Source: Hominisplanchenecus faecis
Lineage (GTDB): Bacteria > Bacillota > Clostridia > Lachnospirales > Lachnospiraceae
Length of the DNA stretch: 64,000 nucleotides
Assembly (NCBI RefSeq): GCF_020687205.1
Contig: NZ_JAJEQE010000007.1
Coordinates: 23,934-87,933 of the forward strand
Direction of reading: 5' to 3'
A program made the position numbers and the translations under genes. The notes beneath the pieces were generated by a model. It was not told the origin of the DNA, ran no database searches, and worked only from the letters and a program-made list of their open reading frames with translations. Shown here piece after piece: positions 8,405 through 16,828 of this stretch (position 1 is the first letter of the stretch; every line of letters starts with the position of its first letter).

Positions 8405-9070
8405 TCACTTTGCAAATCGGTAACCCAAGCCCCATATGGTCTTAATTCGGCAGCCTTCGCCCTTTAATTTTTTTCGTAAGTTACTTATATGTGTGTTAAT
8501 GACATCATTATCCCTTGCAAATGGTTCTTGCCAAATACTTTCATAAAGATTTTGCTTAGAAAAAACTTTATCAGGATATTTCGCCAGTAGTTCTACAAGT
8601 TGATACTCTTTTGCTGTAAGCACAATAATTTCGTCTGCAACAGTAACTATTTTTGAAGATGTATTAATGGAAAGTTCTCCAAAGGTCAAACAAAGATTGG
8701 GAGTATCTTTTTGACTTCTTAGCAAATTGCGTTCAATTCGCGCTAGTAATTCGTCCAAATCAAACGGCTTTGTTAAATAGTCATCAGCACCCAAGCGTAG
8801 CAGTTCGACTTTGTTGAATGTTAAACTTTTTGCAGAAACAACAATTACAGGTACGTCTGAAAATTTTCTGATATTTCTAATTAACTCATCTCCACTGATA
8901 AAAGGAAGCATTAAATCTAAAATAATTAAATCTGGGGATAATTCTTTTATACGTTCAATCGCATTTGCACCAGTAAGTGTGAAGAAGACTTGATAATTGT
9001 ACTTTTCCAGATGGTCTTTTATCATAACGCAAATTTCTTTATCATCTTCGATAATTAAAACATTATTCAT
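8405..9070 (-). CDS. OmpR-family response regulator
   Basis: 221 residues. Receiver domain with acidic pair EDD near 8-10, phosphoacceptor Asp in PDLIILDLMLP at about 51-52 and conserved Lys in VVSAKS. A winged-helix output domain follows (VLTAKEYQLVELLAKYPDKV, then IKTIWGLGYRF). First gene of the kinase/ABC cassette. Its start overlaps the end of a small HTH gene by 8 bases, an unusual coupling between an element-backbone gene and a cargo operon. Likely activates the ABC genes 85 bases downstream. Confidence 0.9.
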   Translation of the reverse strand: MNNVLIIEDDKEICVMIKDHLEKYNYQVFFTLTGANAIERIKELSPDLIILDLMLPFISGDELIRNIRKFSDVPVIVVSAKSLTFNKVELLRLGADDYLTKPFDLDELLARIERNLLRSQKDTPNLCLTFGELSINTSSKIVTVADEIIVLTAKEYQLVELLAKYPDKVFSKQNLYESIWQEPFARDNDVINTHISNLRKKLKGEGCRIKTIWGLGYRFAK

Positions 9071-9242
9071 GTTGAAACTCCTTTCTGCGTCTATCAGTTG
9101 GCTTTTCCACGTCTTTTGGTATCAGCCACATACTACCAAATTTTGAAACGCCCGGTATGCGCTCCCCCTCACAAAGTTTCTGCACCCGTCTTTCTGAAAT
9201 GCCCCATTTGCCCGCTGCTTCTGCACAAGACATATATTCCAT
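9063..9242 (-). CDS. small helix-turn-helix protein, 59 residues
   Basis: Translation from ATG at 9242 (or 9233) gives MEYMSCAEAAGKWGISERRV, then QKLCEGERIPGVSKFGSMWL and an IPKDVEKP end. This is the short MerR/excisionase-like HTH common in Clostridia mobile elements ('helix-turn-helix domain protein'). It stops at 9063-9065, inside the first codons of the response regulator, giving an 8-base overlap. Function is presumably DNA binding; the target is unknown. Confidence 0.72.
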   Translation of the reverse strand: MEYMSCAEAAGKWGISERRVQKLCEGERIPGVSKFGSMWLIPKDVEKPTDRRRKEFQHE

Positions 9243-9402
9243 AAGCCACCCGTCCTTTCTTCAAAGTTTATCAGTATAATTATATACGGTATGGCGAATA
9301 ATAGCAAGTGCGGAAATAGGCATTATTTAGGTTCGTTATAGGAAGTATATAGACATATCCAAGAAGAAAGGGGAACAGTAAAATGTAACTGGGTGAATGA
9401 AT

Positions 9403-9756
9403 ATGGCAAAAAGACCAGTAGAAAAGTACGACTTCAAGGCTTTTGGGCAAGCAATAAAGAACGCGCGGAAAGAGCGCAAAGAGAGCCGCAAGAAAGTAAG
9501 CGACGAAATGTATATTTCCCCGCGTTACCTTGCAAACATTGAGAACAACGGGCAGCACCCAAGTTTACAGATTTTCTTTGAGCTTATGCTGCGCTATCAT
9601 ATATCCGTAGACCAGTTTCTTTTAGATACGCAGCCGGAGAAAGACACAAAGCGGCGGCAGCTTGACGCGCTTCTTGATGATATGAGCGATACAGGCATAC
9701 GGATTGTCACCGCAACGGCAAAAGAGATTTCCGAAGTCGAAAAAGAGGGCGAATAG
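9403..9756 (+). CDS. XRE-family transcriptional regulator
   Basis: 117 residues from ATG 9403 (an alternative ATG lies at 9397). N-terminal HTH_3 domain: FGQAIKNARKERKESRKKVS, then MYISPRYLANIENNGQHPSL. The rest is a short helical tail with LDALLDDMSDTGIRIVTATA, which I associate with the XRE repressor of Tn1549/CTn elements. One of few plus-strand genes here and divergent from the HTH/RR gene pair, so the 160 bases between them form a divergent control region. Probable repressor of the nested element's genes. Confidence 0.82.
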   Translation: MAKRPVEKYDFKAFGQAIKNARKERKESRKKVSDEMYISPRYLANIENNGQHPSLQIFFELMLRYHISVDQFLLDTQPEKDTKRRQLDALLDDMSDTGIRIVTATAKEISEVEKEGE

Positions 9757-9788
9757 GAATGTCCGGCCTAAAACTGAATAGGATTTAG

Positions 9789-9830
9789 GAAGCGTTGTAA
9801 TCTTTTTTGAGATTGCAGCGTTTTTCTTTT
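9789..9830 (+). terminator. terminator of the XRE gene
   Basis: Hairpin AAGCGTTGTAATCT / AGATTGCAGCGTTTTT with G-T pairs and a T-rich loop and tail, 33 bases after the XRE stop. Confidence 0.6.
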
Positions 9831-9966
9831 GCGTAAGTTTGGCAAAACGGGGCTTTCTGTTGTAATAGGGAGTAAGAAAAAACTTTCATAGCAAGCATAG
9901 GAAGCGGGTACCCACTTCCGTATTTTCGCCCTCCTGCGCTGCGACGCGTCGGTTGAAAATGGCTTA

Positions 9967-9982
9967 TTGGGAAGTATCCCAA
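9967..9982. other. possible oriT hairpin upstream of mobC
   Basis: Inverted repeat TTGGGA-AGTA-TCCCAA about 28 bases before the mobC start. Relaxase nick regions in mobilisable elements commonly lie directly upstream of mobC and carry such a short dyad. No nick-site consensus was identified. Confidence 0.3.
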
Positions 9983-10009
9983 ACCCTCGGAATGGAAAGG
10001 AGCGAAAGC

Positions 10010-10825
10010 ATGGACGGACGCAAAAGAACGGTACAAATCAAATTTAGAGTAACAGAAGCGGAACGGGATTTAATTCTTGAAAAAATGAAGCTCGTCCCCA
10101 CCCGGAACATGGCGGCATATCTTAGGAAGATTGCCATTGACGGATACATTATCCAAGTAGACCATGAAGCTGCGGCAAAGGCACTCAAAACGGCGGGCAT
10201 TACAAAGCTCCCCAATCCCGCCACGCTGCAAAAGGAATATGAAGCACTCCAAGCGCAGAAAGAAGCCCTTTACGCCGATTATGGCAAGCTGAAAAAGAAA
10301 GTCCGGGAATATGACGTTATCAAGCAGAACATAGACAGCATTTTGCAGACAGGAAAGCAGCTTGCGGATAGAGGGCTTTTTCTCCTGCGTCAGCTTCTTT
10401 GCGGAAAATTCCTTAAAAGCTGCGGTCAGCACGTCAGCGTCGCGCCCTTTGAAAAACACAAGGTAGCGGGGCGGGCTTTCCGTCGTGTCCTTTTTCAGTG
10501 CAAAGTCGATACCGTACTTTTTCGCCGTACTCTCAAAGGCTTTGATATTGCCCTCGGTAATCTCAATGTTGGAAACGCCCGCGTTCTGCTTCATAAGCTG
10601 CTTCAAAGTCTGTTTGCCCTGCGGCGTTTTGTCTTTCTGCTTCTTCATCTGTGCAAGCAGCGTTTTCATAGCCTTTTGAAGCGTCTGCACGGTCAGTTTC
10701 CCGGTCTTGATGTAAAGGGCTATGGTCTTTTCGTTGATTTCATCTTGCATTTACCGTCCTCCTTTCGCGGTAGTCTGATAATGTTAGGGTGGTACGCCGC
10801 TGCGGTAGCCGCCCATAGGCTTTAG
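10010..10825 (+). pseudogene. mobC N-terminus fused to relaxase C-terminus
   Basis: ATG at 10010 with AAAGGAG upstream. Residues 1-52 are a ribbon-helix-helix MobC start (VQIKFRVTEAERDLILEKMK, RNMAAYLRKIAIDGYII). From about residue 53 the sequence switches to the tail typical of MobA-type relaxases (KEYEALQAQKEALYADYGKL, KKKVREYDVIKQNIDSIL). From about residue 117 the frame is merely antisense to the truncated PcfB gene, so the rest is not meaningful protein. The relaxase catalytic histidines are absent. An internal deletion between mobC and the relaxase end, followed by a second rearrangement near 10,357, explains this. The nested element cannot nick its own origin. Confidence 0.72.
10070..10750 (-). 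pseudogene. PcfB/DUF3801 gene, truncated and chimeric
   Basis: Residues 1 to about 132 are a good PcfB-like (DUF3801) protein: INEKTIALYIKTGKLTVQTL, then KYGIDFALKKDT, RYLVFFKGRDADVLTAAFKE and KKPSIRKLL. The frame then crosses a junction near 10,357 and continues antisense through the mobC/relaxase chimera, so the native C-terminus is lost. DUF3801 proteins accompany relaxases and coupling proteins in conjugative elements; a complete copy of the family is at 31,631-32,476. In an intact element PcfB and mobC point in the same direction; here they converge, so an inversion or recombination occurred. Confidence 0.68.
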
Positions 10826-11046
10826 ATACGGACGCGCAAGCCGTTCAAATCCTCGGCGCGGATACCCACAAGGTACCATTCCTGCGCCGCGCTCATTTCA
10901 ATACGGGTCGGCTTCCATTTGCCGCCTGTGAATACGTCGAAACACTCCCCGCAATGCAAGCCGCCGTAATAGTCGGCAATGTCAAAGCGAATGTCGTAGC
11001 GGTCGGTCTGTTCGTCAAAAATCAAAGCTCCTGTTTTCTGTGCCAT
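10822..11046 (-). CDS. DUF5348 domain protein
   Basis: 74 residues: RYDIRFDIADYYGGLHCGEC, then FDVFTGGKWKPTRIEM and EWYLVGI. This fits DUF5348, a small beta-rich family found next to replication and transfer genes in Firmicute elements. Function unknown. ATG at 11046; 14 bases downstream of the replication-type gene and likely in the same transcript. Confidence 0.72.
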   Translation of the reverse strand: MAQKTGALIFDEQTDRYDIRFDIADYYGGLHCGECFDVFTGGKWKPTRIEMSAAQEWYLVGIRAEDLNGLRVRI

Positions 11047-11060
11047 GTGGTAATCCTCCT

Positions 11061-11966
11061 TTAGATTTTGCCTGTCGCCATATCGTGTGCGACAAGGGCG
11101 GTATAGTAGCTGTCAATGGTATTCGGCGCATTGAACAGCACCGCTTTAAGGTACTGTTTAATGTTGCGGATTTTGGTGGTATTCTCTTTCATGCAGTCAA
11201 AGACAAATTCAATGTGGCTGCTGTTGAGCTTCATAAACTTTGCCTTGACAAGCTCTGCCGGGTAATCGTCCCCGGCGATACGGATTGTCTTTCTCTTGCT
11301 GCATACCGTTTCAAGGATAATCGAAACAATTTCGTCTAAGCGGTCTTTGTCTACCTGCCCGTAGCGTACAAAATGGTCGTACTCGATATTGTCCTTGATG
11401 ATTTCCTCATAAACGCTGTATGCGTCTGTCGCTTCCTTTCGTTTCCGTTCCGGCGGCGTAGCCGCTTCCCCGTCGTAAGGCAAGGGATTTAGGGAATGGA
11501 TAGGAATGGAATCGGTACTTGATAAATCCGTATTTGATTTTTCTTTTTTTGGTAAGTCAGTCTTTTGTATATCTTTATTTAATTGCGTTGGATTTTCCAA
11601 CGTAGGTTTTTCCTGCGTAGGTTTTTCCAACGTTGGATTATCCAATGTAGGTAAATCCGATACAGGCGAGGTCTGCGGCTGCTCAAAGATTACATAGTCT
11701 GTGCCGCGCAAGCGTCCTTTCTCGTCGCGCTCCCTTGAACGCACGATATACCCGGCGCGTTCCAGTTCCTTAATGGCTTCCCGGATAGCGTCGATTTTCT
11801 CCCGGTTGATAAAGGACAGCCCCGCAAGGGTGTAGTCCCAATCCTCCGGCAAGGACAGCATTTGCGATAACAGCCCTTTTGCCTTTAGGGATAGCTCCTT
11901 ATTGCGTAAGTGGTGGTTGCTCATAACCGTATAGCCTTTGTTGCGCTCCACTCTGAAAACTGCCAT
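11061..11966 (-). CDS. replication-initiator-like HTH protein (DUF6017 type)
   Basis: 301 residues from ATG 11966 (MAVFRVERNKGY); the longer frame upstream lacks homology. Residues 1-100 form a winged-helix domain (TVMSNHHLRNKELSLKAKGL, then YTLAGLSFINREKIDAIREA, ELERAGYIVRSRERDEKGRL) like the N-terminal domain of RepA_N initiators. A Pro/Thr/Gln-rich linker follows, with a PTLENPTLEKPTQEKP-like short repeat (seen as repeated CCAACGTAGG-type DNA at about 11,590-11,650). The C-terminal domain is helical (DUF6017-like). Such proteins are linked to replication or copy control of Tn1549-type elements. First gene of a minus-strand pair with DUF5348. Confidence 0.75.
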   Translation of the reverse strand: MAVFRVERNKGYTVMSNHHLRNKELSLKAKGLLSQMLSLPEDWDYTLAGLSFINREKIDAIREAIKELERAGYIVRSRERDEKGRLRGTDYVIFEQPQTSPVSDLPTLDNPTLEKPTQEKPTLENPTQLNKDIQKTDLPKKEKSNTDLSSTDSIPIHSLNPLPYDGEAATPPERKRKEATDAYSVYEEIIKDNIEYDHFVRYGQVDKDRLDEIVSIILETVCSKRKTIRIAGDDYPAELVKAKFMKLNSSHIEFVFDCMKENTTKIRNIKQYLKAVLFNAPNTIDSYYTALVAHDMATGKI

Positions 11967-12115
11967 AGCTTCATCACTCCTTTGCTGCATACCTGTTACG
12001 CAATAGAAACGCGATTTTGAGGGTTTAGGTATCAATCCCTTATCCGCTGAAAACCGCGCCCGCAAAGCCGCATAAATCAAGGGCTTTTTCCTGCCTACTG
12101 CGTAACAAAGGGCAT

Positions 12116-12164
12116 GAAAAAAGCGGCGTTCCTGTTCTTCCTTGTGGGAAGTGAGAAACGCCGC
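12116..12164 (-). terminator. terminator after the 12.2-kb gene
   Basis: Stem GCGGCGTT/AACGCCGC (12123-12130 with 12157-12164), followed by TTTTTT on the minus strand, 13 bases after the stop at 12,177. Confidence 0.65.
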
Positions 12165-12176
12165 CTGTGCGGTGCG

Positions 12177-12539
12177 TTATTCTGCTTCTTCGGCTATGAG
12201 GTCTTGTATGACTTCGCCAAAGTCTGCCGTAAAGGAAAAAATGAAGTATTCCAAAACGGCGGGGTCTGCGTCCATAGGCTCGGCTTCCTCGGAAAAGGGC
12301 AAGCCCATAAGCCCATAGAGCATTTTTATGATTTTGAACAGCTTTCCCCGGTCGGCGGGGGTGTTCATGGTAACAAGTACGTCGGTCAAGCGGTTTACGG
12401 TTTCCATGTCGCCGCCTGTCGTTACCCATACCATTTCTGCGAATGGCTGCGTGATTGCTCCGGTTACAAGGTTTACCTTATCCTTGCTGATTTCGCCGGA
12501 CGGGAGTATAATACCCTTGTCTAAAAGTACGTTTTTCAT
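12177..12539 (-). CDS. conserved element protein of unknown function
   Basis: 120 residues, ATG at 12539 with an AGGAGGAC site. Begins MKNVLLDKGIILPSGEI and has two hydrophobic-helical parts (LTDVLVTMNTPADRGKLFKI, then LEYFIFSFTADFGEVI) and an acidic end. No signal peptide and no known motif. Its place next to the replication-type gene and its clean terminator suggest a real backbone gene of the nested element. Function not recognised. Confidence 0.6.
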   Translation of the reverse strand: MKNVLLDKGIILPSGEISKDKVNLVTGAITQPFAEMVWVTTGGDMETVNRLTDVLVTMNTPADRGKLFKIIKMLYGLMGLPFSEEAEPMDADPAVLEYFIFSFTADFGEVIQDLIAEEAE

Positions 12540-12632
12540 GTCGTCCTCCTATAATCTGTGGTGCCAAAATGGTGCCCGGTCTTACAAAATCATCTTATGC
12601 GGAGATACGGCAAGATAAATGACAATACGCGG

Positions 12633-12667
12633 AAAACCTTGATTTTAAGCCATTTTTGCAAGGTTTT
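12633..12667. repeat. inverted repeat near the right junction
   Basis: Nine-base arms AAAACCTTG/CAAGGTTTT, about 40 bases inside the right boundary of the nested element. It could be an integrase arm or core site, or a terminator. Confidence 0.4.
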
Positions 12668-12706
12668 ATAAACACTTGCGCGGGCTTATAAGAAGATTTC
12701 CGTCTA

Positions 12707-13210
12707 TCAAATCAATAAAAAATTATATTCTTGTCGTGTTAAATGTAACGCTACATTATTCCAAAATACTTTATGTTTCTTATGATCCATTACAAGTTTT
12801 CCCTTATTAATCATCGTTTCGGATTGCTTTTGAGTTATTTTTTGTTTATTATTTCGTCGTGCCAATGAAAAAATCTGCAGATCTACTTCTTCTATAGTGC
12901 TATTTATATCCATTACACAATCTGCACCAGCGTATATTAATTCTTTTTTCCATGACATACACAATAAAGAGGAAGCATCCGTCAAAATAATAATTGGTAT
13001 CTGCGTTATTTTTCTAATAGCAGATATAATATTACTTATGTTCTCTTTATAAAGGATCACTCCTATTATAAGCACATCATAAGAAAATAAACTCAAATTA
13101 TGCAGTAAAATTTGTAGATTTTCTGCATAATCTGAGTTTACCTCATTGAATAGTTTTTGATATGATTGATTGTCAAAATATGCTAATATTTTGTATTTTG
13201 TGTCTTTCAT
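12707..13210 (-). pseudogene. response regulator, N-terminal fragment
   Basis: ATG at 13210. 167 residues: a divergent receiver domain (YDVLIIGVILYKENISNII; IPIIILTDAS) and the first strands of a winged-helix domain (GKLVMDHKKHKVFWNN, LTRQEYNFLLI), then an abrupt stop in inserted DNA. The matching remainder is at 4,545-4,742. The usual phosphoacceptor Asp is not obvious at the end of strand 3 (IIGVIL), so the ancestral regulator may have been atypical. The fragment would lack DNA-binding helices and is presumably non-functional. Confidence 0.82.
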
Positions 13211-13355
13211 ATTTCTATTTTAAAAAAGCAACACTTTCTATTTCTTCACAGGAAAATCATCAAATGCATTGTCATCTTTTGCAAAGCACACTTTCTTGCC
13301 GCATGCTCTGATATTCGCATGTGATCAGGTACAAATGTGGGGCATTCATATTGCC

Positions 13356-15092
13356 CTATAATTTCCAACTTTTAATGGATTTTTCTTTTTCCCACATAGT
13401 TTTATAAAGAGGCACTGATTGTAATAATTCATCATGTTTTCCGCAGCCCTGCAAAAAACCGTCAGATAAAACAAGTATCTGATCTGCATTTTGGATATAG
13501 GACAAAGTGTGTGATACAAGGAACACCGTCTTGCCCTTAATCATTTCTTCTATGCCCTTCTGTATTGCTACGGCATTTTCGGCATCCAGACTGGAAAGTG
13601 CCTCATCCAAAAGAATGATCGGAGAATCTTTCAAAATTGCCCTCGCAATAGCGACGCGCTGACGCTCACCGCCAGAAAGACTTGCGCCGCCCTCGCTGAT
13701 AACCGTTTGATAGCCCTGTGGGAGCTTTTCTATAAATTCGTGACAGTGAGCCTTTTTTGCCGCCTCTATTACCTGCTCATCCGTTGTGCTCTGGTTTCCC
13801 ATCCGGATATTATTCATCATGGTATCCTGAAAAAGATATACTTCCTGAAAAACGACACTCACATGACGCACCAGATCACTATGCTTTAATGCTGCCGCAT
13901 CTTTCCCATTCAACAGAATCCGCCCGTTTTTCGGCGTTATAAATCCCGGAATTAAATTAAGCAGAGTGGATTTGCCGCTTCCAGAAGGGCCAACCAATGC
14001 GGTGATCGTTCCGGGTTTAGCTGAAAAACTTACATGGCTAACTGCTTCACGCTTTCCATCATAGCTAAACGATACATTTTCAAACCGTACATCGGCTTGT
14101 GTATCGGTAAACTGTGTAATTCCCTGTTTTTCATTTTCAGTCGGCAGGTTGTTGATTTCTGCTATGTTATCCAACGATGCGTTTGCAAGATTCATCATGG
14201 CAAAGGAACCCATCAGAGCTTCCAGCGGACGGTAAAAAATAATACCCATGATTGCAAAAAACAAATAGGTTGCCGGGGCTAATGAACCAGAACGAATCAT
14301 TGTAATGCCAACACCCAAGCTCAAAAACAGTCCCAGATTCAGACAAATCTTATAACCCATACTCCAATTCGTCAGCGTCGATTCATATCGGTCAGAAGCC
14401 GTGCAATATCCGTCCACCTGATTCTCCATGAGCTTACCAGATTGCTCCAGCCGGTATGCCTTGATCGTTTCCATGCCCTGTACATATTCCAGCGTGGAAT
14501 CAATCATTGCCACCTGTGCATTTTTCTTATGCTCTCCCAGTTGAACCATGCCCTTTTGAAACTGCTGGTAGAGGATATAGCCGGGGATGATTCCCACAAA
14601 CAGAAGAAGCGCCATACGCCAGTCCACACTAAGCAGCATCAGAGCAAATACAACCGTCATTATCATGCTGGAAACGAAACCGGCAATAATCTCCATGATA
14701 TTCATTTCCACGAAACTCAAATCAGTTGTAAACAAAGATGTAAGCTGGCTGATCTTGTCTTTTGTAAAGTAGTAGAGCGGAAACTGTTTGATTTTCGCCG
14801 CAATCGAAAGACGTTCATCCCGCATCATGGCATAAGATACCGGACGCTGTTTTGCAATCGTAAAGTAATAAAAAACAAAATGCAGGACAGTATAAACCAG
14901 AAACATAAGGCTATACTGTATCAGTTTTTCCCTTGTAAACGAGCCGTCCAAAATATCTTTTATCGCAAGGAACAGCATGAAATATATCGCGCCCTCACAA
15001 ATTGAGGTCAACGCCTGAAACAGCCACGCAAGATAAAGCTGCTTTTTGCGCTCGCCTGCAAGGTCTAAGAATTTCCGTATCATAGCAATCAT
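13356..15092 (-). CDS. ABC half-transporter (membrane + ATPase), unit 2
   Basis: 578 residues from ATG 15092, which has a GGGAGG site and forms an ATGA overlap with the preceding gene. Residues about 1-310 hold six membrane helices (ABC type I exporter fold). The ATPase follows with Walker A VGPSGSGKSTLLNLI, Q-loop VVFQEVYLFQDT, signature LSGGERQRVAIARAI and Walker B PIILLDEALSSLD. It pairs with the half-transporter just upstream. Despite the exporter fold, pairs of this kind next to ECF genes and AraC regulators (YbtP/YbtQ-like) are known to import ferric siderophores. Last gene of the six-gene transport operon. Confidence 0.88.
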   Translation of the reverse strand: MIAMIRKFLDLAGERKKQLYLAWLFQALTSICEGAIYFMLFLAIKDILDGSFTREKLIQYSLMFLVYTVLHFVFYYFTIAKQRPVSYAMMRDERLSIAAKIKQFPLYYFTKDKISQLTSLFTTDLSFVEMNIMEIIAGFVSSMIMTVVFALMLLSVDWRMALLLFVGIIPGYILYQQFQKGMVQLGEHKKNAQVAMIDSTLEYVQGMETIKAYRLEQSGKLMENQVDGYCTASDRYESTLTNWSMGYKICLNLGLFLSLGVGITMIRSGSLAPATYLFFAIMGIIFYRPLEALMGSFAMMNLANASLDNIAEINNLPTENEKQGITQFTDTQADVRFENVSFSYDGKREAVSHVSFSAKPGTITALVGPSGSGKSTLLNLIPGFITPKNGRILLNGKDAAALKHSDLVRHVSVVFQEVYLFQDTMMNNIRMGNQSTTDEQVIEAAKKAHCHEFIEKLPQGYQTVISEGGASLSGGERQRVAIARAILKDSPIILLDEALSSLDAENAVAIQKGIEEMIKGKTVFLVSHTLSYIQNADQILVLSDGFLQGCGKHDELLQSVPLYKTMWEKEKSIKSWKL

Positions 15093-16828
15093 GCGTTTAC
15101 ACCTCCCATTTTCCATTGATCGGATTGCTCAAAGGCCGCCCACATATCCCGATACGGGGAGCAACGGTTTATCAATTCATCATGTGTGCCGCAGTCAATC
15201 ACTTCGCCCTGTTCCAGAACCACAATCGAATCAGCTTCCTTGATACTGGAAAGACGGTGCGCTATTACGAGTACGGTTTTTTCCTCAGATAATTTAGCCA
15301 GCGCCTTTTGCAGTAAATCTTCATTATCGGCGTCAATGTAAGCCGTTGCCTCGTCAAGAATTACAACCGGCGCATTTTTCAGAATCGCCCTTGCCAATGT
15401 GATTCTCTGTTTTTCGCCGCCGCTCAACTTGGTTTCCTTGTCTATCACTGTGTCATAGCCCTTTGGAAGTCGCATAATAAAGTCGTGACATATGGCATCC
15501 TTGGCTGCCTGCATCATTTCTTTCTCCGTGGCCTCTGGGTTTCCCATCATAATGTTTTCCCTGATGCTCTTTTTGAACAGGAACGTATTCTGGGTCACAA
15601 AGGAAATCTGGGACATCAGATCGGATAGCGGGATCTGGTTCAGCGGTACGCCTCCCAGGCAAATCTGTCCCTCGGTTATATCCCAAAACCGACAGATCAG
15701 GCTGGCCGCTGTACTTTTGCCGCTGCCGGAAACACCGGCGAGCGCCGTTACTTTTCCGTCAGGAACAGTAAATGAGACATCTTTTAATACCAGCTGTTCT
15801 TCCCCATAGGAAAATGTAACGTGTTCAAACGCAATCGTGTGGTCGGCAAGTTCTGCCTTCGAGGCCGTATCCGCCATTTCATCCAGCTTCAGAATTTCGT
15901 CTATCTTTTTCGCAACAGAAGCGTTCATACCGATATAATCAAAGTTATTAGAAACGGTTTCCAGCGGGATCAGCATGGCAAGCCCCATGAACAGATACAT
16001 AATGTAGCTGGCCGCTGTCACGCTGCCGGAGAGATACATCAAACCGGCAAGCGGAAACAGGAACACAAGGTTGCTGTTTAAGTCGGCATGATTGAACGCA
16101 ACATATTTCAGGCAGCTTTGGAACCACTCTGTTACAACGGTGCTGTAAGTACGGATGCTTTCCGACAGGCGGCTATAAGTGGATTCGTCGGCGGCAAATA
16201 TCTTCAGTTCTTTCATGCCGTTGACATATTCCACTGTCTTAACGCTGACGTCAGAAAACGCCTGATTAAATTCGTCCATTTTTTTCATCTGAACGATAAT
16301 CATAAGAATACCGACAAGAATAAACAGAACGACCGGAATCAGCATGATACCGGCTACTCTGATGTCCAATATCACCAGCAGGATTTCCATACATAGCGGT
16401 ACAGCAAGACCAGAAATAATCTCTGGAATGTTATGGGCGTAAAATGTTTCCAACTGCTCCATATTGTCCATAATGATTGTTTTGACCTGCCCGGATGCCG
16501 TTGTTTTCACATAGCCCATTGGTAAACGGGCAATTTTACGGAACAGCTTTTTACGGGTTTCCCCCAATGTCTGGTAGGCTACCTTGTGAGAGATTTTTGT
16601 GCCGGTTCCAAACAGCAGATGTTTCAAAATGATTGCTGCGGCAATCAGGCACACATATTGAAAAAGATTCTCTGTCCGTTCATTCAGAAAACAGGTCACA
16701 ATGCCCCAAACGCCCAAATAGGGCAGGATGCCGCACAAAACAGACAGGACGCAGCAGATTACCGCGCCGATCAGGCGACGCTTATTTTTCTTATCAATTA
16801 GTCCAAACAGAGCTTTTACATCACTCAT
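15089..16828 (-). CDS. ABC half-transporter (membrane + ATPase), unit 1
   Basis: 579 residues. Membrane domain with six helices (first at about 18-40), then ATPase with Walker A LAGVSGSGKSTAASLI, Q-loop FVTQNTFLFKKSIRENI, signature LSGGEKQRITLARAIL and Walker B APVVILDEATAYID. The start overlaps the AraC-sensor gene by 8 bases and the end overlaps the partner by 4 bases, so a heterodimer is likely. Both ATPase sites look complete. Substrate inferred only by context: possible metal-chelate or peptide. Confidence 0.88.
   Translation of the reverse strand: MSDVKALFGLIDKKNKRRLIGAVICCVLSVLCGILPYLGVWGIVTCFLNERTENLFQYVCLIAAAIILKHLLFGTGTKISHKVAYQTLGETRKKLFRKIARLPMGYVKTTASGQVKTIIMDNMEQLETFYAHNIPEIISGLAVPLCMEILLVILDIRVAGIMLIPVVLFILVGILMIIVQMKKMDEFNQAFSDVSVKTVEYVNGMKELKIFAADESTYSRLSESIRTYSTVVTEWFQSCLKYVAFNHADLNSNLVFLFPLAGLMYLSGSVTAASYIMYLFMGLAMLIPLETVSNNFDYIGMNASVAKKIDEILKLDEMADTASKAELADHTIAFEHVTFSYGEEQLVLKDVSFTVPDGKVTALAGVSGSGKSTAASLICRFWDITEGQICLGGVPLNQIPLSDLMSQISFVTQNTFLFKKSIRENIMMGNPEATEKEMMQAAKDAICHDFIMRLPKGYDTVIDKETKLSGGEKQRITLARAILKNAPVVILDEATAYIDADNEDLLQKALAKLSEEKTVLVIAHRLSSIKEADSIVVLEQGEVIDCGTHDELINRCSPYRDMWAAFEQSDQWKMGGVNA

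Larger units (their letters stand above)
4743..12706. mobile_element. nested decayed mobile element inside the regulator gene
   Basis: The interval between the two halves of one response regulator. It contains excisionase, two-component/ABC cassette, small HTH protein, XRE regulator, mobC/relaxase chimera, truncated PcfB gene, DUF5348 and a replication-type protein. This is the usual backbone of a Tn1549/CTn-like element, but tyrosine or serine integrase, VirB/VirD4 and a whole relaxase are missing. Clear target-site repeats were not found at the ends. The boundaries are inferred from the two broken halves and may be off by about 10-25 bases. Confidence 0.75.

Noticed and set aside
5672..9070. 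VanS/VanR vancomycin cluster
   Set aside because: No vanH/A/X or related ligase genes; the cassette has an ABC pair of bacitracin/lantibiotic type.
13211..13355. Possible small gene between the regulator fragment and the ABC gene
   Set aside because: A minus frame (QYECPTFVPDHM...) exists but has no start signal and no recognised family.
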